64,000 nt of DNA from CAYJLW01 sp964370965. Lineage in GTDB: Bacteria > Actinomycetota > Acidimicrobiia > UBA2766. A program made the translations under genes and the position numbers. Shown one piece after another: positions 32,098 through 41,236 of the stretch. Below the pieces are notes generated by a model. The model was given only the letters and a program-made list of their open reading frames with translations. It had not been told where the DNA came from and did no database searches. The stretch spans positions 102,503 through 166,502 of the forward strand of contig CAYJLW010000001.1 of assembly GCA_964370965.1 (NCBI GenBank), in the 5' to 3' direction. Positions within the stretch are counted from its first letter, which is position 1; every line of letters starts with the position of its first letter.

Positions 32098-33090
32098 TTG
32101 CGGCTCTTCGTCACCGGCGGCGCCGGCTTCATCGGCTCGAACTACGTCCGCCAGGTCCTGGCCGGGCACCCCGAGGACGAGGTCGTCTGCTTCGACCTCC
32201 TCACGTATGCGGGCAACCGGGCGAGCCTCGCCGACGTGGAGGCCGACGCGCGCTTCGACTTCGTGCAGGGGGACGTCGCCGATCCCGACGCCGTGGGCGA
32301 GGCGATGGCCGGCTGCGACGCCGTCGTGAACTTCGCCGCCGAGAGCCACGTCGACCGCTCGATCCTCGACGCCGGCGCCTTCGTGCGCACCAACGTGGGG
32401 GGCGTCCAAGTCCTCCTCGACGCCGCCCGCCGCCTCGGCGTGGACCGGTTCCTGCACGTCTCCACGGACGAGACCTACGGATCCATCGAGGTGGGCTCCT
32501 TCCGGGAGGGCGACGCCCTGGAGCCCAACAGCCCCTACGCGGCGTCGAAGGCGGCCGCCGACCTCTTGGCCCGCTCCTACTTCGTCACCCACGGCCTGCC
32601 GGTGGTCGTCACCCGCTCCTCGAACAACTACGGGCCCTACCAGTTCCCCGAGAAGGTCCTGCCCGTCTTCGTCACCAACCTCATGGAGGGGCGTCCGGTC
32701 CCTCTCTACGGCGACGGCGGCAACGTCCGGGACTGGTGCTGGGTGGAGGACAACTGCCGGGGCGTCGACCTCGTCCTCCGCAAGGGCGTCGAGGGCGAGA
32801 TCTACAACATCGGCGCCGGCAACGAGGTCCCCAACGTCGACGTCACCCGCAAGCTCCTCGACATCTTCGGCCTGGGCGAGGACATGATCCGTTGGGTGCC
32901 CGACCGCCCCGGCCACGACCGCCGCTACTCGATCGCCACGGACAAGGCCAGGGCGCTGGGCTGGGAGCCGGAGATGCCCCTTGACGAGGGCCTCCGCCGC
33001 ACCGTGGAGTGGTACCGGGACAACGAGGATTGGTGGCGGCCCCTGATGGACCGGGCGGCAGACGGCGTGTTGCCCACGACGAGGGTGTGA
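32098..33090 (+). CDS. rmlB: dTDP-glucose 4,6-dehydratase
   Basis: Converts dTDP-glucose to dTDP-4-keto-6-deoxyglucose with bound NAD+. The NAD-binding motif is TGGAGFIGSNYV; the catalytic STDETYGS gives the Thr-Asp-Glu triad and YAASKA the Tyr-Lys pair. RSSNNYGPYQFPEK and LYGDGGNVRDWCWVEDNC complete the family fingerprint. It has 330 aa. I placed the start at TTG 32098, which directly begins the Rossmann strand and has a weak CGAGG ribosome-binding site 5 nt upstream; longer in-frame sequence overlaps rmlA. Its 4-keto product is the branch point to rhamnose, fucosamines and other deoxysugars. Confidence 0.94.
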   Translation: MRLFVTGGAGFIGSNYVRQVLAGHPEDEVVCFDLLTYAGNRASLADVEADARFDFVQGDVADPDAVGEAMAGCDAVVNFAAESHVDRSILDAGAFVRTNVGGVQVLLDAARRLGVDRFLHVSTDETYGSIEVGSFREGDALEPNSPYAASKAAADLLARSYFVTHGLPVVVTRSSNNYGPYQFPEKVLPVFVTNLMEGRPVPLYGDGGNVRDWCWVEDNCRGVDLVLRKGVEGEIYNIGAGNEVPNVDVTRKLLDIFGLGEDMIRWVPDRPGHDRRYSIATDKARALGWEPEMPLDEGLRRTVEWYRDNEDWWRPLMDRAADGVLPTTRV

Positions 33091-33105
33091 CGTGGTGGGG
33101 CTCCA

Positions 33106-33111
33106 TACGCT
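33106..33111 (+). promoter_or_regulatory. Possible -10 element of the ABC permease gene
   Basis: TACGCT ends 9 nt before GTG 33121, close to the leaderless spacing seen elsewhere. Read-through from rmlB is also possible. Confidence 0.4.
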
Positions 33112-33120
33112 TCCCGCCCG

Positions 33121-34140
33121 GTGGTCCCGGTCGTCCCGGTGGTGAGGTCGGTGGCCGCCGACGTCGCAGCGGAGGGACAGCCGGCACGCGAGCCCGATGC
33201 CGCCCCTCCTCGTTCCATCGGGTCCGGCGACGGGGGGGTCGTGAGAGTCAGCCCGCCGGAGCGTTTCTGGCGGGGATTCGTCCCTCAGGTGCGCAACATC
33301 TGGAGCTACCGCGAGCTCCTCGTGAACCTCACGCACAAGGAGCTGCGGGTCAAGTACAAGGGGTCGGCCCTCGGCTTCGTGTGGTCGCTCGTGCGGCCCC
33401 TCATGCTGCTGGTCATCTACTGGATCGTGTTCGGCAAGTTCCTGAAGGCGGGCCTGCCGAACTTCGCCTTCTACCTCTTCTCCGGCCTCATCGCCTGGGA
33501 CTTCTTCTCGTCCTCGGTCGTGGCGGCCACGAGCTCCGTGGTCTCCAACAGCTCCCTCGTGAAGAAGGTGTACTTCCCCCGGGAGATCTTCCCGCTCGCC
33601 GCCGTGGGTGCCGGGGTGGTGCACTTCGCGATCCAGGTCGGAGTCTTCATCGCCGTGCTCGTCGTGTTCCGCTACCCGTTCTGGGGTCCGAACCTCCTGT
33701 TCCTGCCCCTCGCGTTCGTCGCCATGGTGGCCCTGGCGGCGTCGATCGGCCTGTTGTTGTCGGCGTGGAACGTCTACCTGCGCGACATCCAGCACCTCAT
33801 CGAGGTGTTCCTGCAGTTCTGGTTCTTCATGACCCCGATCGTGTACCCGATCAACTTCGCGCTCTCGGCGCTGGCGAAGCGCAGCATCGGTCCCCTGACC
33901 CTTGACCAGGTGTACCTCATGAACCCGATGGCAGATGTGGTGATGGGGTTTCAGCGCGCCTTCTACCGCTTCGTGACGGTCACCGGCCCGTCGGGACGCA
34001 AGGTCGTGGCCCTCTACCCGGGTAGCTGGCAGGCATACACGGGACGCCTCCTGGGTGTTCTCGGTGCCTCCCTGTTCCTCCTCTGGGTCGCCCAACGAGT
34101 GTTCGCGAAGCTGCAGGGCAACTTCGCCCAGGAGCTGTGA
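33121..34140 (+). CDS. wzm: ABC-2 type polysaccharide export permease
   Basis: Membrane subunit of an ABC exporter for lipid-linked O-antigen or similar glycans. After a polar N-terminal region of about 60 residues comes the family motif LVNLTHKELRVKYKGSALGFVWSLVRPLMLL, then about six hydrophobic helices. AWNVYLRDIQHLIEVFLQFWFFMTPIVYPI is the second conserved block of Wzm/RfbD/TagG proteins. It has 339 aa; GTG at 33142 or 33241 would shorten a poorly conserved leader. The ATPase gene starts on the stop codon (TGATG), so the two are translationally coupled. This places polymer assembly in the cytoplasm before export. Confidence 0.9.
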   Translation: MVPVVPVVRSVAADVAAEGQPAREPDAAPPRSIGSGDGGVVRVSPPERFWRGFVPQVRNIWSYRELLVNLTHKELRVKYKGSALGFVWSLVRPLMLLVIYWIVFGKFLKAGLPNFAFYLFSGLIAWDFFSSSVVAATSSVVSNSSLVKKVYFPREIFPLAAVGAGVVHFAIQVGVFIAVLVVFRYPFWGPNLLFLPLAFVAMVALAASIGLLLSAWNVYLRDIQHLIEVFLQFWFFMTPIVYPINFALSALAKRSIGPLTLDQVYLMNPMADVVMGFQRAFYRFVTVTGPSGRKVVALYPGSWQAYTGRLLGVLGASLFLLWVAQRVFAKLQGNFAQEL

Positions 34141-35333
34141 TGTCTTCGGCTCCGGCCATCCGTGTCGCGGACGTCTCCAAGAGCTTCGTCCTGCGCCATG
34201 AACGGTCCCTGAAGGAGAGGCTTCTCCACCGCGGCCGCGGCAGCGAGGAGTTCTGGGCGCTGCAGGGCGTGAACGTCGAGGTCGCACAGGGGCGCACGAT
34301 CGGCCTCATCGGCCACAACGGGTGTGGCAAGACCACGCTCCTCAAGCTCATCGGCGGAATCCTCACTCCCAGCTCTGGCTACGTCGAGCGGAGGGGCCGA
34401 ATCGCCGCCCTACTGGAGCTGGGCGCCGGCTTCCACCCCGACCTCACCGGGCGGGAAAACGTCTACCTGAACGCCAGCATCCTCGGCCTCAGCCGTCGCC
34501 AGACCGACGCCTACTTCGACGATATCGTGGACTTCTCGGGCATCGAGCGCTTCATCGACAACCCGGTGAAGTTCTACTCCTCTGGCATGTACCTCCGTCT
34601 CGCCTTCGCCGTCGCCGTCCACGTCGATCCCGAGATCCTCCTTGTGGACGAGGTCCTGGCCGTCGGCGACGAGCCGTTCCAACGCAAGTGCATCCATCGG
34701 ATGCGCCAGTTCCAGCGGGAGGGGAGGACGATCGTCTTTGTCACCCACGCGTTGGACCTGCTCCGCCAGTTCTGTGACGAGGCTGTCCTGCTTGACGCTG
34801 GACGTCTCGTCCGGCAGGGACGCCCGAGCGATGTGTTGCGGACGTTCCGAGAGGAGAACAGCGACCAACCCGGGTCGGCCGATTCGCAGCCCAACGCAGA
34901 ACGCCCCGTCGAGATCACAGACGTGACCGTCACGGACGGGCGGGGCGAGACGCAGGAGACCTTTCGGCCAGGTGACTCCATGGGCGTCGACATCGGGATC
35001 GAGGCGAAGGAGCCCGTGGAGGACCCGATCGTCGGGCTGGCTCTCAACGACCACATGGGCATGCTCTTGTACGGCACCAACACGGGCCTGCGGAAGGTGG
35101 ACCTGGGCATCGTGGAGGGCCGTCGCCGCGTGCGTTTCGCGTTCGAGTCCATCCCGATGATGGAGGGCCGCTACTACGTGTCGGTGAGCGTCCACACTCG
35201 CGACGAGAGCCGGATGTACCACTTCTGTGAGAACACGACGGGCTTTCGAATCCACGGAGACACAGACGAGCCAGGAGTGATTCACCTCGCTGTGAGATGC
35301 ACGGCAGCGGACACCACTGGTTTCGGGGCCTGA
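34140..35333 (+). CDS. wzt: Polysaccharide export ABC ATPase with C-terminal glycan-binding-type domain
   Basis: Energises export with the permease encoded just upstream. Residues about 1-240 are the ATPase: Walker A GHNGCGKTTL, the H-loop-side signature FYSSGMYLRLAFAVAV (an SSGM variant of LSGGQ typical of Wzt/TagH) and Walker B ILLVDEVLAVGD. Residues about 255-397 form a beta-rich Wzt_C-like domain (VTDGRGETQETFRPGDSMGVDIGIEAKEP, HMGMLLYGTNT, RVRFAFESIPMMEGRYYVSVSVH), which in O8/O9a systems recognises the modified end of the glycan. ATG 34140 has AGGAG 5 nt upstream; GTG 34137 is an alternative. Such domains usually read a methyl or phosphate cap, matching the methyltransferases in this locus. 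Confidence 0.93.
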   Translation: MSSAPAIRVADVSKSFVLRHERSLKERLLHRGRGSEEFWALQGVNVEVAQGRTIGLIGHNGCGKTTLLKLIGGILTPSSGYVERRGRIAALLELGAGFHPDLTGRENVYLNASILGLSRRQTDAYFDDIVDFSGIERFIDNPVKFYSSGMYLRLAFAVAVHVDPEILLVDEVLAVGDEPFQRKCIHRMRQFQREGRTIVFVTHALDLLRQFCDEAVLLDAGRLVRQGRPSDVLRTFREENSDQPGSADSQPNAERPVEITDVTVTDGRGETQETFRPGDSMGVDIGIEAKEPVEDPIVGLALNDHMGMLLYGTNTGLRKVDLGIVEGRRRVRFAFESIPMMEGRYYVSVSVHTRDESRMYHFCENTTGFRIHGDTDEPGVIHLAVRCTAADTTGFGA

Positions 35334-35353
35334 GGGAGCTATGCCCGCGCCCA

Positions 35354-35375
35354 TACCATGCCCCGCAAAGGGGAG
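35354..35375 (+). promoter_or_regulatory. -10 element and ribosome-binding site before the large membrane protein
   Basis: TACCAT (35354-35359) followed by GGGGAG (35370-35375) and ATG 35379. The hexamer overlaps an upstream in-frame ATG (35358), which argues against that codon as the start. Confidence 0.4.
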
Positions 35376-35378
35376 TCG

Positions 35379-38300
35379 ATGGTGACGACAGAACAGGTTG
35401 GCCCGAGCAGCCCCCAGCCAGCGGGGACCAGTCCGGCCGGAGAGCATCGTGCCTGGGGTCGCCTCATGCGGTGTGGAGTCACTGCGATGCTTGCGGCGGC
35501 GGTGGTGCTGTTCGTGCGCTCACGAATCTCCGTCGAGCTCGATGCACGCACAGATCTTGTCGGATTTCCCACCTACACGGGATTCAACATCTCCCGGATG
35601 ATCCGCTCCCACTACCTCCTGATGATCGCGTTTCCTGTCTTGAGTGTTCTCTTCTACTGGGGCCTGACGAGGCTGCGTCGCTCCGGCGCTTCATCTCCGC
35701 CGAGCGAGGCGACACCGCATGCCGATCACGCGACGCCGGCCGGGGGGAGGCCCGAGTCGGTCTCAGAGCCGTCGAGGTTGGCAGTCGTGGCCCGGATCGC
35801 GTTCGTGGGGTTTGTTCTTGGGTGTGAGGTGGCTGCTGCCTCGGGATGGATGCCCTGGTGGACCACGGTCGGTGTGGTGACGGTGTCATACGCGACGACA
35901 GCCAGCGTTGTACCCGTGCTCCGGTGGGGAACGCGCAGAGGGTTGCGCAACGTGGCCGCGGTCAACTCGCTAGTGGTGCCCTTCCTCATCCTCGGCGCGG
36001 GCGTGGTCGCCTCTTCGACACGCGTTGCCATCGAGGGCGCCGGGTCAGTGCGGTCCTACGTCTGGCTTCCGGCATGGCTGTTCGTCCCGGCCTTCATCGC
36101 CCTCGAAACATGGGTGATATGGCGACTGCGGGCGGACCCCATGTCGTGGGTCAAGACGGAAGGCCTACTGCTAACTCGCGTGGCGGGCGCCATTGGCGTC
36201 TTCTTGCTCCATTCCCATCTCCCCGGGGCCCTGGGCCCGATGGACCTCTACCACGAGGGAGAACCGCTGGTGGCCGGGCGCCTGGTGGCTGCGGGCCGGA
36301 TACCGTGGAGAGATCTCTTCTTCGTTCATGGGTTTCTGGCCGATGTCTTGCGCCCCTGGCTCGGATGGGCGGTGTTCGGTGACAGTCGCTGGGGTTTGGC
36401 GGCGGCCGACCAGCTTCTCCTGGTGCCGCTCTACTGGGTGTGTGTCTATGAGCTGTGCGCCCACCTATTCCGCGAGAGATGGACATATCTCCTCGCCACC
36501 CAGATTGGCATCATCGCCCTCTTGGCCGCGAGCGGCGATGTGTCGCCGCCTGGTTGGCCAGCCTCGTCCAGATTCTTGCTAATGCCCATCTGTGCACTGC
36601 TGCTTGTGCGCGTACTGCGCTACCCTGCCCCAAGGTGGACGGTCGGTCTCGTTCTACTTCTATTCATCCAGGCGGTGCTCGTCCCGGAGTCGGGGTATTA
36701 CCTTGTGGCATGCGCGCTCGTTGTCTTCGCATTTGAGCTGTCCAAGAGGGAGCGAGGTGCGCCACTGATGAGCCAGTTCCCCCGGACTGCCTGGGGTCTC
36801 CTTGCAGGTCTGGTGTTGGGAATCGCATGGTGTGGCATTCTCTGGGCGATGGGGGCCTTGGGTGCATATCTGGAGTTTCACCTGGACTTGATGAGAGCCC
36901 ACAGCCTGATTGCCGGAATACCGATATCGGGGAACGGAGCACTCTTTGAGCTTCAGCAATGGGCTCCGATTGTCGCCGTCGTCGGTGGGGGTCTCTATCT
37001 CGGCGTTTGCCTGTCTGAGGAGCGTCGCAGGATTGCCTTGGACGACTGGGTTATGGCCAGCTACATGATCTTCACGGCCTTCTACTATTTCAAGTTCTTG
37101 GCGCGTGCCGATGCCGCCCATCTGCATCAGGTGTTCACGGTCTGCTTGCCCCTCATGCTCTACGTCGTCTACCGGCTCGCGCGAGTGGGCGATGCGCTCG
37201 TCGCTCGCTCCAAGTCCTTGTCTTGGCTTCGGCGGGCAGCGACGACAAGCTGTCTTCTCGTGGCAGTTGTGATCGCTTGGGGAGCCACCGGCAGCGCCTT
37301 GGCAGAGATGCCGCAAGACTTCCGAAAGGCGGCTCCCCGTCCTTGGAATGCCAGACTCGGGTTCGTTGAGCGGCAGGCGGACGGAGGGGAAAACCTCGCC
37401 CTGTCGCCTCTCGCTCTGGATGATCTACGCCATGTGATTGAGGCCTATGCGGGTGCGAGAGGGCGGATATTCGACTTCACCAACTCGCCTGGTCTGTTTG
37501 AGTACCTGATACCCGGAGATCCTGTGTCTCCATACTATCACGTGCTTCTAGCTACCCGTCTGAAGGACCAGGATGCGCTGGTTGAGAGTCTTGAACGCGA
37601 GAGGCCGCGACTTGTGATTTATGAGTCCACCATGCTCGGAATGTCCAGCTGGGACGGAATAGCGAATGCAGTGCGTCACTATGAGGTGAGCCGTTACCTA
37701 CTCAGGGCGTATCGGCCGCTGCTACGAGTTCACGGGTATCTGTTCCTTATCAGCCGGGCAGTGAAGGATGTGCGAGACCCGAACACCTTAGAGTTGTCTA
37801 GTCCTCCCATCACGCACGATCTGGATGCCCTGGAGTCTGGCTGCAACTGGGGATTGTCGCCGTTGTTCTTGGATATCGGACCGCAGCCGGGGCGGTCCGA
37901 GGACATTCCGGTGGATCTCCCGTCGCTGAGGACTCGTGTCACAGGCTGGGCGGTGGATCCAGAAAGTAATGAGCCGGCGACGGAGGTCGTCGTTAGGGTT
38001 GGCGGGAAGGAAGTCGGGCGAGGTGTCACTGGGGTCCAAAGGGCGGACGTTCGAGATCGTCTCGGCGCTGCGGCGGAGCGGAGCGGCTTCGACATGGTCT
38101 TGGACGTCCCGGTGTCCGAGTTCAAGCGTCTCGATGTGAAGGCGTGGGCCTTGGACGCGAAAGGCGGGAGGTGGCCCCTACGGATCGAGGTTGGAGGTGG
38201 CGTAATAGGGGAGACCGAATCGACCGGACGGTGGCTGTCGGATGCGGCCGTGCCGGGGGCGATCGACGGGCTGGGTGCTGGCTACCGCGTGCGACTTCCG

Positions 38301-38537
38301 CGAGGCGCGTTTCGGTACGGGTGGCTGCGTCTGCGAACGAGCGGGCCAGGCGGGGGCGTCGTGGCCGTGCGTGAGGAGGGGGCCGAGGCGGGCATCACTT
38401 TCAGGACCGGGAGGGGTGTCCGATCCTACGTCTTGTCCGTGGGGAGTTGTCCACAGTGGAAAGGGAATTCGGGAGTGGACGTGGAGGTGGGAGTTGACCC
38501 CACAGTGGAGGTCACCCAGATGAGTCTGGTCCGCTAG
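35379..38537 (+). CDS. Large polytopic protein, GT-C-like, with C-terminal beta domains
   Basis: Not assigned to a named family. About twelve hydrophobic segments occupy residues about 25-640. A loop after the middle helices reads GPMDLYHEGEPLVAGRLVAAGRIPWRDLFFVHG, with acidic residues placed like the catalytic loop of GT-C transferases that use polyprenyl-phosphate sugars. Residues about 640-790 are extracytoplasmic alpha/beta (YAGARGRIFDFTNSPGLFEYLIPGDP). Two beta-rich stretches end the protein, one with TGWAVDPESNEPATEVVVRVGGKEVGRG. The gene looks visibly lower in GC than its neighbours (many TTG, CTT, GAT and ATA codons), suggesting later acquisition. Probably extends or decorates the exported glycan outside the membrane; this is inference from layout and locus. 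Confidence 0.7.
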   Translation: MVTTEQVGPSSPQPAGTSPAGEHRAWGRLMRCGVTAMLAAAVVLFVRSRISVELDARTDLVGFPTYTGFNISRMIRSHYLLMIAFPVLSVLFYWGLTRLRRSGASSPPSEATPHADHATPAGGRPESVSEPSRLAVVARIAFVGFVLGCEVAAASGWMPWWTTVGVVTVSYATTASVVPVLRWGTRRGLRNVAAVNSLVVPFLILGAGVVASSTRVAIEGAGSVRSYVWLPAWLFVPAFIALETWVIWRLRADPMSWVKTEGLLLTRVAGAIGVFLLHSHLPGALGPMDLYHEGEPLVAGRLVAAGRIPWRDLFFVHGFLADVLRPWLGWAVFGDSRWGLAAADQLLLVPLYWVCVYELCAHLFRERWTYLLATQIGIIALLAASGDVSPPGWPASSRFLLMPICALLLVRVLRYPAPRWTVGLVLLLFIQAVLVPESGYYLVACALVVFAFELSKRERGAPLMSQFPRTAWGLLAGLVLGIAWCGILWAMGALGAYLEFHLDLMRAHSLIAGIPISGNGALFELQQWAPIVAVVGGGLYLGVCLSEERRRIALDDWVMASYMIFTAFYYFKFLARADAAHLHQVFTVCLPLMLYVVYRLARVGDALVARSKSLSWLRRAATTSCLLVAVVIAWGATGSALAEMPQDFRKAAPRPWNARLGFVERQADGGENLALSPLALDDLRHVIEAYAGARGRIFDFTNSPGLFEYLIPGDPVSPYYHVLLATRLKDQDALVESLERERPRLVIYESTMLGMSSWDGIANAVRHYEVSRYLLRAYRPLLRVHGYLFLISRAVKDVRDPNTLELSSPPITHDLDALESGCNWGLSPLFLDIGPQPGRSEDIPVDLPSLRTRVTGWAVDPESNEPATEVVVRVGGKEVGRGVTGVQRADVRDRLGAAAERSGFDMVLDVPVSEFKRLDVKAWALDAKGGRWPLRIEVGGGVIGETESTGRWLSDAAVPGAIDGLGAGYRVRLPRGAFRYGWLRLRTSGPGGGVVAVREEGAEAGITFRTGRGVRSYVLSVGSCPQWKGNSGVDVEVGVDPTVEVTQMSLVR

Positions 38538-39221
38538 CTAGGAGCGTGGCGAGGTGGGGGGGGGACTTGATGTGCGGCAAACGGCATAGGTGTTGAGGCC
38601 AAACTTGTAGCGAGCGCACTTGATGTCGCGGGGACGGAATCCTGCCCTCACGAGAAGGGGCCAGAGGTCGGCGGGGTTGTAGTAGGTCTTGTGATCGTCG
38701 ATTTCCGCAAGCGGGCTGAGGCCGAGGGTGAAGGCGGAGAACTCAAGGTAGCGTCTTCCACGCCAAGAGGGAACGCTGAGGACGGACATCCCGCCTGGGG
38801 CCAGGAGACGTCTGATTGCTCGCAGGGTGTCGAGGGGGTCCCAGAGATGCTCGATCACCGACGTGCAGACGACTAGGTCCAGGGACTCGGAGGGAACGCC
38901 GCCGAGGATTCCGGGAAGGCCTCCCTCCATCGCTGTGACCTTGGAGTGTGCGTGGAGGTCCGGTGACAAGCTGACGTCGACGACCAAGGCGCTTTCGACG
39001 TCGTCAAGGATGGACCGTACGAACAGGGCGTCGAAGCCTGCCCCCAGGTCGCCGACTCGGAGGCCCTGGAAGGAACCCACGGTGCCCCTGATGCGGCGCC
39101 TCGACATCCACGTGCCCAGGCGATCGACGATCGTGAGATCGGCATGCTGGCCGAAGGCGTGGGAGCGGCCCGTCTCAAACAGGGGGGCTCGTCTCCGGCT
39201 GGAGCCGCAAAGACACCGCAT
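38538..39221 (-). CDS. Class I SAM-dependent methyltransferase
   Basis: Predicted methyltransferase acting on a sugar or lipid carrier intermediate. Motif I reads LRVGDLGAGFDALFVRSI, a somewhat divergent glycine loop (GAGFD). VVDVSLS gives the acidic residue at the end of beta-2, SLDLVVCTSVIEHLWDPLDTLRAI is the post-I block typical of the methyltransferase 11 family, and LLAPGGMSVLSVPSW follows. It has 227 aa. The first 47 nt overlap the 3' end of the preceding glycosyltransferase gene on the same strand, so it is co-transcribed, and a later start is possible. It converges on the large membrane-protein gene with no gap. Confidence 0.8.
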   Translation of the reverse strand: MRCLCGSSRRRAPLFETGRSHAFGQHADLTIVDRLGTWMSRRRIRGTVGSFQGLRVGDLGAGFDALFVRSILDDVESALVVDVSLSPDLHAHSKVTAMEGGLPGILGGVPSESLDLVVCTSVIEHLWDPLDTLRAIRRLLAPGGMSVLSVPSWRGRRYLEFSAFTLGLSPLAEIDDHKTYYNPADLWPLLVRAGFRPRDIKCARYKFGLNTYAVCRTSSPPPTSPRS

Positions 39222-40449
39222 GAAGTATCAGTGTAAACGTGAAGAGCATGAACGATGCGATCATCGCCTGCAAACCCGTGACAGCCAGGTAGTTGGTCCA
39301 GTTCAAGCCGTCACTCAAGGTGAAACCATTCTGGACATAGCGAAAGACAAGAGGGACACCCATTCCAGCGCCCGCAAGAAGGAAGACGGCCGAGATGACG
39401 ACTGTCCGCGTATATCGAAATATGCCGAGCCACTTCTTGCCGGCGAGGCTTGCGAAGTCGTAGAGAACCTGAGCAATCACGCCGAGAAAGAGACATTGGA
39501 GGCCAAGGACAACGAGTGTGACGCCAAGGAGCATCCAGTAGAAGGAAAATGTGATCGGACCCAGGGTCAATGGGCCGAAACTGAGAGGCAAGGTGAGCAA
39601 TAGCCCGAGTGCCACAAACACAGCACCGGGTTTGAGCAAGAAGAAGTCTGCTCCGTAGACGAACATTGCCTTGAGGTTGATCCACGCGGCTGCCCACGGG
39701 GAGAACCATCCACGCCTCCTGTGGTGGCTCAAGCGGCCGTCGCGGTCCTTCAGAAAGCGGACAGGGACTTCGGTCGTGCGGAGGCGCATATGCACGGACT
39801 TCAGCACCATTTCCGACGCGTATTCCCAGGACTGAGACCTCAGGCCCATCCTCCTCAACGATTCCCTGGTGATGCCTCTCATGCCACAGTGGATGTCGGT
39901 GAACTTGCTGCTGTAGAGAAGGTTCAGGATCGCTGTCGTGACCGGGGTTCCGAAATAGCGGTGGAGGGCTGGCATGGAACCTGGTTCTATGTAGCCGCGG
40001 AAGCGCGAGCCCATTACGAACTCACACCCTTCCCGAAACTTCTCCACAAAGCCAGCCAGCTCACGGAAGTCATACGTGCAGTCCGCGTCGCCCATGAGGA
40101 CGTACTTGCCCCGGACGTACGGGATAGCGTCGATGTAGGCGCGGCCGAGGCCGCGACGGGGTGTCTGGAGAACACGAGCGCCCCTTGCTACGGCCATCTC
40201 CGCGGTGCCATCCTCAGAACTGTCAATGATGAGGATTTCGCCGGCGATGTCCGCTCCGGCAAGGCCTCTCTTGCACCAATCGACGAAGTCCGAGATCGTC
40301 AGGCTCTCGTTGAGCGCGGGGACGAGGATCGTCACCTCAGGTGCCAAGACATCCTGGGTGGGGACGAGGAGGGTGAGTTCCGGTTCGCGTGGCCGCGGTG
40401 CAGCGTCACGCTCAGTGGCAGGGGGGAGATGGGTGCCGAGGGCAGGCAT
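39175..40449 (-). CDS. Membrane-anchored GT2 (polyprenyl-phosphate sugar synthase-like)
   Basis: The N-terminal half is a GT-A domain close to dolichol-phosphate mannose synthase and related polyprenyl glycosyltransferases: VTILVPALNESLTISDFVDWC, IIDSSEDGTAEMA, the RRGLGRAYIDAIPYVRGKYVLMGDADCTYDF region with its acidic metal site, and SKFTDIHCGMRGITRESLRRMGL. Four or so hydrophobic helices in the C-terminal 150 residues anchor it. It probably charges undecaprenyl or decaprenyl phosphate with a sugar for GT-C enzymes outside, such as the large protein nearby. ATG 40449 lies 6 nt after TAGACT. The gene is AT-richer than the flanks. It has 424 aa. Confidence 0.87.
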   Translation of the reverse strand: MPALGTHLPPATERDAAPRPREPELTLLVPTQDVLAPEVTILVPALNESLTISDFVDWCKRGLAGADIAGEILIIDSSEDGTAEMAVARGARVLQTPRRGLGRAYIDAIPYVRGKYVLMGDADCTYDFRELAGFVEKFREGCEFVMGSRFRGYIEPGSMPALHRYFGTPVTTAILNLLYSSKFTDIHCGMRGITRESLRRMGLRSQSWEYASEMVLKSVHMRLRTTEVPVRFLKDRDGRLSHHRRRGWFSPWAAAWINLKAMFVYGADFFLLKPGAVFVALGLLLTLPLSFGPLTLGPITFSFYWMLLGVTLVVLGLQCLFLGVIAQVLYDFASLAGKKWLGIFRYTRTVVISAVFLLAGAGMGVPLVFRYVQNGFTLSDGLNWTNYLAVTGLQAMIASFMLFTFTLILHAVSLRLQPETSPPV

Positions 40450-40455
40450 CAGATG

Positions 40456-40461
40456 AGTCTA
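40456..40461 (-). promoter_or_regulatory. Leaderless-type -10 element of the GT2 gene, built on a stop codon
   Basis: TAGACT ends 6 nt before ATG 40449. Its TAG is the stop codon of the upstream methyltransferase gene. Confidence 0.5.
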
Positions 40462-41193
40462 GTTTGTGTGGCCCTCGGCGAGCATTCTCGAAGCGGGGCC
40501 CGCGCGCCTGAAGCTGGCGACGAGGAAGAGAGGGGCGCCGAAGGGAAGTCGGACTCGCCGGACAGGCACGAGGTCCTCGGGGACGGCATTGAAGACATCA
40601 GCGACGGTCCTCACGTGGCCCTCGCCGCTCGTGCCGGACAAGCGCCGGACGCCACGATAAAGGCGGTTTTCGGTGGGGCCCGAGATGACCCAGATCCCCC
40701 GCGGGCCCGTGACGGCGAGAAGCCGGGCCATCTCGGTGTCTATGTCGTCGACGTGCTCCAGGACGTCGAGCGCGACGACAGCGTCGTAGCCTCGGCCCCC
40801 CTTCGGGGGTGCGGGAGTCCTCGCAACTTGGACATGTGGGGTGTGCAGGCGCTCCCGCATGAATTCGGTCACCTCGGGGTCGATGTCACACGCCACGACA
40901 TGTGCGAAGAGGGCGGAGAGGCCCGGCAGCATGACCCCGAGGCCCGACCCGTAGTCGAGAGCGGCTCCGGTGCCAGTGGCCGAGAGGGCGAGGAGTCTGC
41001 TGGCCCAAGCCACTCTGCGCCACGCCAGGTACGAAACCGCTGGCACTCGGCTGGTGTAGACAGAAAGCGCCGTCTCCTGGAGGCGGGACCGGCCGAAGGC
41101 CTCCATGAGATCCGGGTAGGCGTTGTCCAGGATGCGCCGGGTGGCGCGGGCGGTACCGGCCGTGGTCGGGGTCAGGTGTCCGCGTCGGGGCAT
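40459..41193 (-). CDS. Class I SAM-dependent methyltransferase
   Basis: Predicted small-molecule or glycan methyltransferase. The SAM-binding loop is ALDYGSGLGVMLPGL; VVACDIDPEVTEFM gives the ribose-binding acidic residue; GYDAVVALDVLEHVDDIDTEMARLLAVTGPRGIWVISGPTENRLYRGVRRL is the conserved central block, with the Asn-Arg pattern seen in O-antigen-locus enzymes. An N-terminal helical segment of about 60 residues precedes it. It has 244 aa with ATG 41193. The stop codon serves as part of the promoter of the next gene. A methyl cap could be the export signal read by the Wzt C-terminal domain; which of the locus's methyltransferases makes it is unknown. Confidence 0.82.
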   Translation of the reverse strand: MPRRGHLTPTTAGTARATRRILDNAYPDLMEAFGRSRLQETALSVYTSRVPAVSYLAWRRVAWASRLLALSATGTGAALDYGSGLGVMLPGLSALFAHVVACDIDPEVTEFMRERLHTPHVQVARTPAPPKGGRGYDAVVALDVLEHVDDIDTEMARLLAVTGPRGIWVISGPTENRLYRGVRRLSGTSGEGHVRTVADVFNAVPEDLVPVRRVRLPFGAPLFLVASFRRAGPASRMLAEGHTN

Positions 41194-41236
41194 ACCTGGG
41201 GATCCTTGGTCGTGTGAGGACCGGTGAGCGAGCGCC

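Noticed and set aside
32077..34287. A 736-codon minus-strand open frame opposite rmlB and wzm
   Set aside because: No recognisable domain; opposite strand encodes conserved RmlB and Wzm.
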